The translations under genes and the position numbers were made by a program. Below are positions 35,519 through 43,697 of a DNA stretch of 64,000 bases, piece after piece. The notes under the pieces were generated by a model. The model saw only the letters and a list, made by a program, of their open reading frames with translations. It had not been told where the DNA came from and did no database searches. Origin of the DNA: CAVVIH01 sp963748295 (lineage in GTDB: Bacteria; Acidobacteriota; Vicinamibacteria; Vicinamibacterales; 2-12-FULL-66-21); assembly GCA_963748295.1 (NCBI GenBank), contig CAVVIH010000006.1:1054001-1118000 (forward strand), read 5' to 3'. Every line of letters begins with the position of its first letter. Within the stretch, counting starts at the first letter, position 1.

Positions 35519-36801
35519 AGAAACAGGGGCCGGGGGCCAGGGGCCAGGGACCGGGAGGCGTGGGCCGGGGGCCGGGAAAGACCGACCGCCGCACGTTTAT
35601 TGCCCACACCGCGGGGGCATTCGCGGGGCTCGCGATCGTGCCGGAATCGTACGAGCTGTTCCCTGCTATCCAGGGCGGGCCGCTGCGCGTGGGGATCGTC
35701 GGCACCGGACGCCAGGGGCGCGCGATCGTCACCGAACTGCAGAAGATCGATCAGGTGCAGATCGCCGCGCTGTGCGACACGTCGGCCGCGCGGCTCAAGA
35801 CCGCCGCCGAGCGCGTGAAGGATGCCACCACCTACCCCGATCATGGCGCGATGCTCGCCGCCGGCTCCGACATCAAGGCAGTCATCATCGCCACGCCGAC
35901 GCACACGCATCGCGGCATCGTGCTGGACTGCCTCAAGGAGGGCCGTCACGTCTTCTGCGAAGCGCCGGTTGCCGCGACGGTCGAAGATTGCCGGGCGCTG
36001 ATCGAGGCCGCGTCTTCGGCGAAGAGCGTCGCCCAGGCAGGATTTCAGGGGCGATCGAATCCGACTTACCGCCGGGCGCAGCCGCTCGTCGATGCCGAGC
36101 TTCGGCAGCTCATCTCCGTCCGCGCGCAGCATCACCGCAAGACGAGCTGGCGCTTTCCGGCGCCGGACGCCGCCGCGGAGCGCGAAGTCAACTGGCGCCT
36201 GGACCCCGCAGTCTCCACCGGCCTCGCCGGCGAGATCGGCGCGCAGCAGTTCGACGTCGCGCAGTGGTTCCGCGGCGGACGCTATCCCGTTCGGGCGCTC
36301 GGGCGCGGCGCGGTTCGCGTCCACAAGGACGGCCGCACGGTCGCGGACTCGATCGAGGTCGATCTGATCTGGGAAGACGACGTGGCGCTGCGCTATCAGG
36401 CCACGCTGGCGAATTTGTACGGCGGGCAGCACGAGCTGTTCGTCGGGGCACAGGGCACGATCCGCCTCGCCTGGACGCACAGCTGGCTGTTCAAGGAAGC
36501 CGACTCGCCGACGCAGGGCTGGGAGGTGTATGCCACGCGTCAGGAGTTCTTCGGCCAGGAAGGGATCGTCCTCGTGGCCGACGCGACCAAGCTGGCCGCG
36601 CAGGGCGCGCTGAAGTCAGGCGCCGGGCTGCCGCACCCGTCCTTGTACTACGCGCTCGTCGATTTCGTTCGCAGCGTTATCGAAGGCATGCCGGTGCGGT
36701 GCTCGCTGCAGGAAGGCGCACGCGCGACGATCGTCGGGATCCTGGCGAACCAGGCGGTCGTCAGCGGCCAGCCGGTGACGATCCCGTCCATGAGCGCGTA
36801 G
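35515..36801 (+). CDS. Tat-exported Gfo/Idh/MocA-family oxidoreductase
   Basis: 428 residues from ATG 35515, overlapping the apbE stop (ATGA). The first 21 residues are an odd glycine/proline-rich stretch (KKQGPGARGQGPGGVGRGPG) encoded by a heptad array; the twin-arginine signal DRRTFIAHTAGAFAGLAIV follows. The NAD(P)-binding domain starts LRVGIVGTGRQGRAIV and includes IIATPTHTHRGI and HVFCEAPVAAT, where the usual EKP is EAP. The C-terminal domain has EIGAQQFDVAQWFRGG. Predicted periplasmic glycoside or sugar oxidoreductase. Unlike the three genes upstream it is intact. Confidence 0.87.
   Translation: MKKQGPGARGQGPGGVGRGPGKTDRRTFIAHTAGAFAGLAIVPESYELFPAIQGGPLRVGIVGTGRQGRAIVTELQKIDQVQIAALCDTSAARLKTAAERVKDATTYPDHGAMLAAGSDIKAVIIATPTHTHRGIVLDCLKEGRHVFCEAPVAATVEDCRALIEAASSAKSVAQAGFQGRSNPTYRRAQPLVDAELRQLISVRAQHHRKTSWRFPAPDAAAEREVNWRLDPAVSTGLAGEIGAQQFDVAQWFRGGRYPVRALGRGAVRVHKDGRTVADSIEVDLIWEDDVALRYQATLANLYGGQHELFVGAQGTIRLAWTHSWLFKEADSPTQGWEVYATRQEFFGQEGIVLVADATKLAAQGALKSGAGLPHPSLYYALVDFVRSVIEGMPVRCSLQEGARATIVGILANQAVVSGQPVTIPSMSA
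35526..35574. repeat. Heptad array GGGGCCA/GGGGCCG x7 in the 5' end of an oxidoreductase gene
   Basis: Seven units in register: GGGGCCG, GGGGCCA, GGGGCCA, GGGACCG, GGAGGCG, TGGGCCG, GGGGCCG. It begins 8 bases after the apbE stop codon and is translated as the N-terminal extension of the Tat signal peptide. If a downstream start were used the array would be intergenic, like the other arrays, but no good alternative ATG is visible before the RR motif. Confidence 0.75.
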
Positions 36802-36875
36802 GCGTCCCGCGTGCCGCCTCGGCCCTTCGCGATTGTGGCGGGGCATGGCTTTTAGGCCGCCAGATTGGATCCTCA

Positions 36876-37025
36876 ATGACCACACCCGAAATCCTCTCCG
36901 TCCTCAAGAAAGCCGGCAAACCCCAGACCGCCGCGATCTACAAACACTACGGCACCGGCGACAACGTGTTCGGCACCGTGACGTCGGAGATCGGCAAGCT
37001 CCAGAAGAAGATCAAAGTTGATCGA
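36876..37025 (+). pseudogene. Truncated DNA alkylation repair (AlkD-like) gene, N-terminal fragment
   Basis: From ATG 36876 the first 48 codons (MTTPEILSVLKKAGKPQTAA, GTGDNVFGTVTSEIGKLQKK) match the start of AlkD-like HEAT-repeat DNA glycosylases as I remember them. After LQKKIKVD the similarity stops abruptly at about 37022 and the frame runs into unrelated sequence. The remaining 160-180 residues expected for the enzyme are absent. Remnant of a deletion or rearrangement joined to the PEP-CTERM remnant that follows. Confidence 0.65.
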
Positions 37026-37029
37026 CGTC

Positions 37030-37330
37030 CAGCTTTCTGGGGTTCGAGAGCATCACCATGCTGCTCCATGCCCAGGGGCCGCCGGACAGCCGGTCGACAA
37101 CGGCGTTGCCGCGGAGCGTCGCCGAATTCGCCAGCTTCATGACGACTGGGTCGTTCCGTTTCCAAGCCTTTCAACCGGGGGTGAACCCGCCATTCCTCGA
37201 GTTGTCGCACGAGATCCTTGGTCGTGCGCAGCTCGCCGACGCGCCGACGCCAACTCCGGAGCCGGCGACTGGCGTGCTGATGCTGGTCGGGGCTGTTGGA
37301 ACCTTGCTCCGGGCCCGACGGCGGAGCTGA
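37030..37330 (+). pseudogene. Remnant of a PEP-CTERM (exosortase-sorted) protein
   Basis: The only clear part is the C-terminus, TPEPATGVLMLVGAVGTLLR followed by ARRRS and a stop at 37330: a PEP motif, one transmembrane helix and an arginine cluster, the standard exosortase sorting tail. The upstream segment (FESITMLLHAQGP, ELSHEILGRAQLADAP) has no signal peptide of its own and begins at the AlkD junction, so the N-terminus has been lost. It suggests the genome has, or had, an exosortase system. Confidence 0.6.
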
Positions 37331-37366
37331 GGCGGTCGGCGGCGCGGCCGGCTGCGGGGCGTGGGG

Positions 37367-37522
37367 TCAGCGCCCCACCAGAATCAGCACGCCTGCAATC
37401 AGCGCAAGCACCGCCATCACGACACCCGGCAACGGTAACGCAACGAGTCCTGCCAGCCCGGTGAGAATGAGCCAAACTGACAGGAGCAGCATTCCCGCAC
37501 TTCGCGTCACCATCACTGCCAT
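37367..37522 (-). CDS. Small two-helix membrane protein
   Basis: 51 residues from the ATG at 37522, with a strong AGGAGGG seven bases upstream, so this start is preferred over a longer open frame to 37552. Sequence MAVMVTRSAGMLLLSVWLIL then TGLAGL, then a second hydrophobic segment (VVMAVLALIAGVLILVGR). The size and pattern (two helices, GR end) are those of small integral membrane proteins often annotated as hypothetical in Acidobacteria. Function unknown. Confidence 0.65.
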   Translation of the reverse strand: MAVMVTRSAGMLLLSVWLILTGLAGLVALPLPGVVMAVLALIAGVLILVGR

Positions 37523-37586
37523 GTCGTCCCTCCTGAAAAGAGCGGCAATCATACTGCTGATTCTAGTAGTCGTCCTCGCGGATCAC

Positions 37587-38690
37587 TCATGAAGAGGCCG
37601 CGAGCTGGGTCGCTCGCACGCTCATTCGAAGTGACTCGCGCCCGTTGTCTTCCGTGATCACTCGCGGGTGCGAGGGCTCGGCGATGAACGCGAGCTGATC
37701 GGCGAGCATGGCGCGCAGCAGATCGCCATAGACGGTCATCTTCGTTGCCGGCGCCGACGTCAGCGTGATGCGCTGATAGGCGTCGTATGTCTTGTGACGC
37801 GCATGGAGCGTCCGCTCAGACGGGGCGTAGAGCTGCTCCACGTCGATCCGCGCACCAGGAAAGATCGATGCGAGCGTCCGGGTCGCTGCCTCGTCGAGAG
37901 CGGTGCGCACGACGGCCTGCGTCGGGATCCACTCGCGCAGCGTCACGTCTCCGCGCTCGAAGAGGAGGCGGAGTTCCTGACGGTCCATCCGGCCCGCTTG
38001 CGTAAAGCCGTGGTAGAACGTCACCGGCACGTCGCCGTAGCGAGCGGTGCAGTAGACCTGCTCCTCGATCCCCGATCCGGGACGCAGCACGCGCCCCGCC
38101 GATTCGACGCGGCCGCTGCCGAGCCACCCCGCAAACATGTCGAAAAAATGCACCCCGTGCTCGATAAAGATCCCGCCGCTCTTGGTCGGGTCCCAGAACC
38201 AATGGTCCGGCGCAAGCCCCTCGTCGCACGCATAGTTCTCGAAGGTTCCGCGCAGCACGTCGCCGAGTAGCTTCGAGTCCACAAGCGCCTTGATCTGCCC
38301 GAACAGTGGGTTGTAGCGCTGCATCAAGTTGGTGACCAGCAGGAGCCGCCTGTCTCGGGCAAGAGACACGAGCTCGTCGGCCTGCTCCGTCGTGACAGCG
38401 AGAGGCTTCTCGACGATGACGTGCTTACCGGCGCGAAGCGCATCTCGGGCTTGCTCGTGGTGGAGAAAGGGCGGTGTGGCGATATAGACGAGCTGCACGT
38501 CGGGCCGCGCGAACAGCACCTCCGCGCGTTGCACGTCCGCAAGACCGAACCGTCTGGCGCAGGCGAGCGAGGCTTCGCGATGGGTGCCGGCGATGCACCG
38601 CAGCGCGGCCCCAGGCACCTGCGCGAACTGCTGTGCCGCGAACATGGCGAAGCCGCCGAAGCCGAGAATGCCGATGCCGATCGTTGCCAT
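37587..38690 (-). CDS. Gfo/Idh/MocA-family oxidoreductase (cytoplasmic)
   Basis: 367 residues from ATG 38690 (MATIGIGILGFGGFAMFAAQ); 22 upstream codons are open but unconserved. NAD(P)-binding glycine motif GILGFGGF, then YIATPPFLHHEQA and HVIVEKPLAVTT (EKP). The C-terminal domain has SGGIFIEHGVHFFDMFAGWL with the His expected at the active site. No signal peptide. Opposite in direction to the other Gfo/Idh genes. Substrate unknown, possibly an inositol- or glucose-like sugar. Confidence 0.87.
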   Translation of the reverse strand: MATIGIGILGFGGFAMFAAQQFAQVPGAALRCIAGTHREASLACARRFGLADVQRAEVLFARPDVQLVYIATPPFLHHEQARDALRAGKHVIVEKPLAVTTEQADELVSLARDRRLLLVTNLMQRYNPLFGQIKALVDSKLLGDVLRGTFENYACDEGLAPDHWFWDPTKSGGIFIEHGVHFFDMFAGWLGSGRVESAGRVLRPGSGIEEQVYCTARYGDVPVTFYHGFTQAGRMDRQELRLLFERGDVTLREWIPTQAVVRTALDEAATRTLASIFPGARIDVEQLYAPSERTLHARHKTYDAYQRITLTSAPATKMTVYGDLLRAMLADQLAFIAEPSHPRVITEDNGRESLRMSVRATQLAASS

Positions 38691-38765
38691 GGGGTATGCA
38701 CTCCAGAGGTCTCCACCCCGAAACTCTCGGAAAGGCAGAGCTGCGCTGGCGACCAATACCTATTC

Positions 38766-38866
38766 TTCCATCAGTCGGCGTGCCAGTCGTTCGACTCGCT
38801 CCGTGAGGGGCAGGCCGTGACCTTCCAGACCGGGCAGGGCCATTGGCGCCCTCCCACGAAATGGTG
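38766..38866 (+). pseudogene. Fragment of the cold-shock gene joined to an inverted piece of its 3' flank
   Basis: Bases 38766-38841 match 43782-43857 of the intact cold-shock gene with three mismatches (codons for FHQSACQSFDSLREGQAVTF). Directly after, 38845-38866 (GGCGCCCTCCCACGAAATGG plus TG) is the exact reverse complement of 43905-43926, the region just downstream of that gene. Just before it, GGCGACCAATACCT (38748-38761) matches 43495-43508 upstream of the same gene. It has no start codon and no RNP1 motif, so it is not functional. Confidence 0.8.
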
Positions 38867-38883
38867 TGCCTGCACTCGATGGA

Positions 38884-38982
38884 TCAGCGAAACTGGCGCG
38901 CTCGGATTCTGATTGAGTAGGCCCGCGTCGCAAACGGGCCAGCTGGGTCACCCAACATCGGCAGGCGGATCTCAACTGTCTC
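38884..38982. repeat. Duplicated copy of the 3' end of the gene at 41528-42448
   Basis: 99 bases matching 41528-41626 with four mismatches (95 of 99 by eye). The source is the last 33 codons including the stop of a secreted protein gene on the minus strand. With the cold-shock fragment just before, the 424-base gap 38691-39114 is a patchwork of pieces from 41.5-43.9 kb. The remaining 130 bases before asnB show nothing recognisable beyond GGGTTACG, also present at 43450. Confidence 0.8.
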
Positions 38983-39114
38983 CGCTTCTACTTATCTGGG
39001 GTTACGCGGCTGGCGCCGCGGCGCCCGCCGCTGGCCATCGCTGGACCTGGTACGCTGGAAAGGCGATAGGGTCGCCATGCCTCCATAAGGCGGCCGAGGC
39101 AAATTCCCTTACAG

Positions 39115-40959
39115 ATGTGCGGAATCGCGGGATTCGTCAACCTGGATGGCGCCCCGGCCGACGTCGGCGTGCTCGGGGCGATGACGGACATGATTCGTCA
39201 TCGCGGCCCAGACGATCGCGGAACACTCTGCCTGTCGCTGCGCGGCGGCATCCCTGACACCGCGCTGGGTTTCCACCGGCTGACGATCCTCGACCTTTCG
39301 GCCCGTGGACACCAGCCGATGACGAGCCCCGACGGCTCGACCGCACTGCTCTTCAACGGCGCGATCCACGACGCGTTCAACTACAAAGCCGAGCTCGAGC
39401 GCGACGGCTACCGTTTCCGCACTGGCACCGACACCGAGGTCATCCTCGCGCTCTACGAGCGCAGCGGGCTCGAGCGAATGCTCGAACGGCTCAATGGCAT
39501 GTTTGCCATCGTGATTGCGGACACGCGCCACGGCGTCGTCCATCTCGTCCGCGATCGTGTCGGCATCAAGCCGTTGTACTGGGCACAGTGCGGAACGACC
39601 GTGCTGTTTGCGTCAGAAGCGAAGGCGTTTCTGGCGCATCCAGCGTTCCGCGCCGAGATCGATCCGGCCGAGGTCGATGAGCTGCTGGCATTCCGCTATG
39701 TTGCAGGCGAGGCCTCGCTCCTCAAAGGCGTGCGCCACGTCCTCCCAGGCCATCGCCTCACGATCACGCCGGATGGTGTCAGGGAGGCGCGCTATTGGAG
39801 CATCCCCGACCGCCCCGAGAAGCTGCGCCTGTCACGGGAAGACGCGGTCGATCATCTCGACCTTCTGCTGCGTTGCAGCGTGCAATCGCAATTGCGGAGC
39901 GACGTGAACGTGGGGTGCCAGTTGTCCGGTGGCGTCGACTCGTCGCTGGTCACCGTGCTGGCGCGTTCACATCACCGTGCTGATCTGAGCGCCTTCTCGA
40001 TTGTCTTCGACGAGCCGCAGTTCTCGGAAGAGCGATGGATCCTGGCGGCGGCGGCCAGGGCGCGCGCCGACAGCCATCGTTTCGTGTTCGATGAGGCCGC
40101 CTTCATCGGCGCGCTGGATGCCGCCAGCTGGCACATGGATCAGCCGATCAGCCATCCCAACTCGCTGGCCCTGTGGTTGCTGGCTCGACGTTCGCGCGAG
40201 CATGTCACGGTGCTGCTGAGCGGCGAAGGCGCCGACGAACTATTCGGCGGCTACGCGCGCTTCTCCGACGCCCAGGCGGCGGCCAACGGCTCGGGCCGGC
40301 CGCGTGTGCACGATCTGGTCGACACATTCATTCGAGCGTCGCTGTTTCATTCCGAAGCCCGTCTCTGGAAGCTGCGACCCACGGCGAATCTGCGGCCGGC
40401 GATCGAAAAACGCCGCTCCCTGTTTGAGGAGGGCCACGGCGACCATCTCTCGAATTGCCTGCGCTACGAAATACGGACGCATCTCGTCGACTTGCTGGTG
40501 CGCCAGGACAAGATGGCGATGGCGCATGGCGTCGAGAACCGGGTGCCGTTTCTCGACCGGCAGGTGATCGAATTCGCCCGCGCCCTGCCGGCCGAACACC
40601 TGGTGGGGCCGTCGTTGCCGATCGGCGTCCCAGCGACCAAAATCGTGGTCAAGGAGCTCGCACGGCGCAGCTTCGACGAGGCGTTCGTCTACCGCCGCAA
40701 GTCCGCATTCAATCTACCGCTGGCGCAGTACTTCCGGAGCGGCCCGTTCGTGGCGTTGATGGAGGACCGTCTGTTGCCGGGCATGGCGTCGCGCGGGCTC
40801 GTCGACGTCAGTGTCGTTCGCCGATGGTGGCGTCGCGCCCTGTCGGCGCCGTCCACCACCGAAGGATTCTGGATCCCGGTGGCGCTCGAGTTGTGGGCGG
40901 AGCAATTCATCGACGGACGCGGTATTCGTTCACCGAGCCCGCTTGGGTCTACGAGATAG
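39115..40959 (+). CDS. asnB: Asparagine synthase (glutamine-hydrolysing)
   Basis: 614 residues. The N-terminal class II glutaminase starts MCGIAGFVNLDGAP (Cys2 nucleophile after Met removal), with IRHRGPDDRG and LLFNGAIHDAFNYKAELERD. The synthetase domain has the PP-loop CQLSGGVDSSLVTVLARSHH and LLSGEGADELFGGYARF, then RQDKMAMAHGVENRVPFLDR. It converts Asp, Gln and ATP to Asn, or acts as an amidotransferase on a peptide or sugar precursor, as many such paralogues in glycan clusters do. Normal length. Confidence 0.93.
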   Translation: MCGIAGFVNLDGAPADVGVLGAMTDMIRHRGPDDRGTLCLSLRGGIPDTALGFHRLTILDLSARGHQPMTSPDGSTALLFNGAIHDAFNYKAELERDGYRFRTGTDTEVILALYERSGLERMLERLNGMFAIVIADTRHGVVHLVRDRVGIKPLYWAQCGTTVLFASEAKAFLAHPAFRAEIDPAEVDELLAFRYVAGEASLLKGVRHVLPGHRLTITPDGVREARYWSIPDRPEKLRLSREDAVDHLDLLLRCSVQSQLRSDVNVGCQLSGGVDSSLVTVLARSHHRADLSAFSIVFDEPQFSEERWILAAAARARADSHRFVFDEAAFIGALDAASWHMDQPISHPNSLALWLLARRSREHVTVLLSGEGADELFGGYARFSDAQAAANGSGRPRVHDLVDTFIRASLFHSEARLWKLRPTANLRPAIEKRRSLFEEGHGDHLSNCLRYEIRTHLVDLLVRQDKMAMAHGVENRVPFLDRQVIEFARALPAEHLVGPSLPIGVPATKIVVKELARRSFDEAFVYRRKSAFNLPLAQYFRSGPFVALMEDRLLPGMASRGLVDVSVVRRWWRRALSAPSTTEGFWIPVALELWAEQFIDGRGIRSPSPLGSTR

Positions 40960-41445
40960 CTTCTCGTCTTCGACCTCTCTTTTGATCAATCGGTATCGCG
41001 CATTCGGCCCTTCAGCGACCTTACCAAGCTGGTGCTCCGCTTCGAACCAGTCGTCGCGGTCATGCCCATGGCCGGCGCCACGAGCTTGCCAGATCTCGTA
41101 GGCGCGATCCTGTACTTCTTCATCAAAGGCGAACGCCAGATGATGTCTTTCGAAGTGCTCGAACCATTCGTCCCAGGTGATTGGGCGAAAACGCGCTGCC
41201 CCGGGAAAATTGAAGCGAACTCCGGCGCCCCCGTCGTTGACCGCGACCGTCCCTGGACCTGATACGGTCGCTTCGCCGGTCGCTGGTTCAGCGCTGTGAC
41301 GCGCGGCCCATCGGCGGATTAGTTCGTGATCGGTTGTAATCAGAGCCCTGGCATCGGACGGCGGTCGCAGCCTGTCCGCCGCTTCAGTCGAGAACCCGCG
41401 TGAGCGCGATGAAAAGGGATGAGGAGTGTGCGTCTCGTTGGTCAT
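40930..41445 (-). CDS. DUF2934-domain protein
   Basis: 171 residues, converging on asnB with a 30-base 3' overlap. The C-terminal part (VQDRAYEIWQARGAGHGHDR, DDWFEAEHQL) is the short helical DUF2934 motif common in Acidobacteria and Proteobacteria. The central part (PGAARFRPITWDEWFEHFER, HHLAFAFDE) resembles a small regulatory helical domain found with it. No signal peptide or membrane helix. Function unknown. Confidence 0.75.
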   Translation of the reverse strand: MTNETHTPHPFSSRSRGFSTEAADRLRPPSDARALITTDHELIRRWAARHSAEPATGEATVSGPGTVAVNDGGAGVRFNFPGAARFRPITWDEWFEHFERHHLAFAFDEEVQDRAYEIWQARGAGHGHDRDDWFEAEHQLGKVAEGPNARYRLIKREVEDEKLSRRPKRAR

Positions 41446-41527
41446 GTCTAGCGACTAGCAATCATGGTACCGAGACATCCTCCCGTTCAGGTCGAGTCGA
41501 AGGCGAGGAAAGTACGCTAGAGCTCCG

Positions 41528-42448
41528 TCAGCGAAGCTGGCGCGCTCGGATTCTGATTGAGTAGGACCGCTTCGCAAACGGGCCAGCTTGGTCACCCAAC
41601 ATCGGCAGGCGGATCTCAACTGTCTCAGCCGGCTTCACTTGGATGTCCGACTTAACGGATCGCTGCGGGCCACTGACGTTGGGAGAGGCCGGAGCCCATC
41701 TGCTACGTGTCTCGACTGAGATTGCAATGACGTTGCTCTCGAGCCGGGAAACGAGAGTGCCGTAAATATCGAGCGTGACGTTCGCATCGACGATGCTGTC
41801 GAAATAGAACGGGGAGGGGCGATTGGGCAGACCCCGAACAGAGAGCGGTTGGCTCCGTTGCGCCTCACCGCCGTTCGAAAGGCGCTCGACCAGCCAAAGG
41901 TCGGCAACGACAACTCGGCGCTCATCCTCCTCCCAGGGATAGTTGTCGACCGATACTCGGATCGACGACGCGCCCCCACACGAGTATCGGTGGATATTTC
42001 GCAGCGTGTATACCAGCCACGACTCGCCCGGACGGAGCGTCAACTCAATTTCATCAGGTCGCGGAAAGGCGTCACTGAACTCCAGAGACATCCGATCGCC
42101 TTGCATCTGGCCTGCGGCCATCTGCCACCGCAATCGGAACGTGACGGCGTCGCCAACCACACGCATCGGCGTCACGTCTATTCTCCAGGCGGCAGTCGCG
42201 TGGTCACGAAGAGATCCATCAGAGCTGACCGAGAACGCGTCACAGGACTCACCAACCGAGAACGTACTGGTCACACGCTTCCCAATGGCAACGGGCCCCG
42301 TGCTGAACCACACTCCGACCGGCTTTTCACCGCCGTCGGTATTCGACGTGTACGCACCGAGCCGAACTTGCAGATCGGTGGGCGTCTGCGCATGCGCCAG
42401 GCCCGCCGAAAGATGGGCGATCAGCAGACACCACGGAATGATTCTCAT
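41528..42448 (-). CDS. Secreted protein of unknown function in an ECF sigma operon
   Basis: 306 residues from an ATG overlapping the anti-sigma-like gene's stop (ATGA). Signal peptide MRIIPWCLLIAHLSAGLAHA followed by a beta-rich protein (LQVRLGAYTSNTDGGEKPVG, VTFRLRWQMAAGQMQGDRMS, GESWLVYTLRNIHRYSCGG). Two cysteines (SVGESCDAF, YSCGG) may form a disulfide. Nothing identifies a catalytic site. As the third gene of a sigma/anti-sigma operon it is a candidate sensor or effector of the envelope signal. The last 33 codons are duplicated at 38884-38982. Confidence 0.75.
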   Translation of the reverse strand: MRIIPWCLLIAHLSAGLAHAQTPTDLQVRLGAYTSNTDGGEKPVGVWFSTGPVAIGKRVTSTFSVGESCDAFSVSSDGSLRDHATAAWRIDVTPMRVVGDAVTFRLRWQMAAGQMQGDRMSLEFSDAFPRPDEIELTLRPGESWLVYTLRNIHRYSCGGASSIRVSVDNYPWEEDERRVVVADLWLVERLSNGGEAQRSQPLSVRGLPNRPSPFYFDSIVDANVTLDIYGTLVSRLESNVIAISVETRSRWAPASPNVSGPQRSVKSDIQVKPAETVEIRLPMLGDQAGPFAKRSYSIRIRARQLR

Positions 42449-42804
42449 CGCATCCTCCCGGGAAGCACTTCCTGCCAGGCTGCTGGAGCATCGGCGACTC
42501 GTGTCGCAGGCGGTGCTTCGGAGGGGGCGACTCCGTCGCGCTGACCAACGAAGTAGCCTCCCGCGAGAGCAACGACTACCGCGGCTGCAGCGACGAGTGC
42601 TTTCAGTGGCGCGCGTCTGCGCTGTTGCTCAAGAGGAGCCGGTGCGTGGTGCGCTTGTGGCTGCACCAAATGACGCAGCGCCAGAAAGTCGAGAAGAAGA
42701 GCGCGGCCGGCCGGCTCGCTCAGTGCTTCCGCCAGCCGCCTCGGATCGAATGGTTCGTCGTCCAGAAAAGCCGAAATCACTTCTTGTGTGTCGGTCATGT
42801 TCAC
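42445..42804 (-). CDS. Probable membrane-anchored anti-sigma factor
   Basis: 119 residues, starting three bases after the sigma gene stop (another ATG, MTDTQEVISAF, lies two codons in). The N-terminal cytoplasmic part (SAFLDDEPFDPRRLAEALSE, GRALLLDFLALRHLV) looks like the small helical zinc-less anti-sigma domain. One transmembrane helix follows (LKALVAAAAVVVALAGGYFV) and a short periplasmic tail. The position right after an ECF sigma gene and this layout support the call; no zinc-finger HxxxCxxC motif is present. Confidence 0.72.
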   Translation of the reverse strand: MNMTDTQEVISAFLDDEPFDPRRLAEALSEPAGRALLLDFLALRHLVQPQAHHAPAPLEQQRRRAPLKALVAAAAVVVALAGGYFVGQRDGVAPSEAPPATRVADAPAAWQEVLPGRMR

Positions 42805-42807
42805 ATC

Positions 42808-43323
42808 TCAGGGCTCGCGGCCAGAGTGCCGCATCGGAATCGTTCGTCTGGTGGCAATGGGCGCCGCCAACTGGGCTCGCAGCTCCAGGCGAGCACGGTG
42901 AATACGAGATCGGACGGCGTCAGGTGTTAGTCCACAGGCTCCCGCGATCTCCTGATAACCAAGTCCCGCCATCTCCCGCATCAGAAATACGTCGCGGTCG
43001 AGCTCGTCCAACGTAGCGAGGGCCCGGGTGACAGCGAAATCAACGTCCTGGGTCGGAGGGACTGAATCTTCGTCCACGAGGGCGACTGGATTCGGCCGCC
43101 GAATACGCTTGCGGTAGTGATCGAGTGCCAGATTTCTGGCGATTGAAAAAAGCCAGGCTGTGGCTTCGCGATCCCCAGAGGTCGGCACCGCTGTCCGGCT
43201 CACCCTCAGGAAGACGTCTTGCGTCAGATCGCGCGCGGTGTCTGTCTGGCCGACCGCCCGGCGGAAGTACCTGAACAGGCGATGTTGGTTCGCAACGAAC
43301 AGCGCTTCAGGATCGACCGTCAT
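42808..43323 (-). CDS. ECF-type RNA polymerase sigma factor
   Basis: 171 residues. Region 2: ALFVANQHRLFRYFRRAVGQ, TDTARDLTQDVFLRVSR and ATAWLFSIARNLALDHYRKR. Region 4: LDELDRDVFLMREMAGLGYQ, then EIAGACGLTPDAVRSRIHRA, a helix-turn-helix that reads the -35 element. A standard group-IV sigma factor. Likely held by the product of the next gene. The operon is sigma, anti-sigma, secreted protein, all minus strand. Confidence 0.93.
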   Translation of the reverse strand: MTVDPEALFVANQHRLFRYFRRAVGQTDTARDLTQDVFLRVSRTAVPTSGDREATAWLFSIARNLALDHYRKRIRRPNPVALVDEDSVPPTQDVDFAVTRALATLDELDRDVFLMREMAGLGYQEIAGACGLTPDAVRSRIHRARLELRAQLAAPIATRRTIPMRHSGREP

Positions 43324-43697
43324 GCCTCACTACTGGTAAGAACGCGCCGCAAGGCTGATCCTCTCGGGCCAGCAGCGTCTGTGTCTACGGATCCATCCGT
43401 GCAGCTCCACAACCCGGTACCTGGCACAGGCTAACGCTTTTGTTTATCTTGGGTTACGAGATCTTCGGCCGTTCGGGAGCGACAAAGCCGCACTGGCGAC
43501 CAATACCTGATATACTCTGGGCTCGTCTACACGCCGCTTCTACGCTGAGCCTGAACTGCATTTCGCCTCGCCCACCCGCCCGGGGGGGTGCACGAACTCC
43601 TTCTGGACCACGCAGACGAATCGGAGGCACTGGCGCGGGATTCTCCGTGCCTCGGCCCGATTGGCGTTTTACAGTTCAGATGAACTGGGAGTTTCAC
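43324..43697. other. Non-coding region between the divergent sigma and cold-shock genes
   Basis: 374 bases without a convincing gene. It must hold the promoters of the sigma operon (left) and the cold-shock gene (right), the latter probably with a long 5' leader. It contains the short segments GGGTTACG (43450) and GGCGACCAATACCT (43495-43508), which recur in the scrambled region at 38.7-39.0 kb, and a G-rich run (GGGGGGG near 43591). Confidence 0.5.

Noticed and set aside
35460..37142. 560-codon plus-strand open frame
   Set aside because: It is an out-of-frame shadow of the Gfo/Idh gene that happens to run into the AlkD fragment.
38421..38912. A 163-codon gene containing cold-shock residues
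   Set aside because: Most of it is antisense to an intact oxidoreductase gene; the cold-shock part is a truncated duplicate lacking RNP1.
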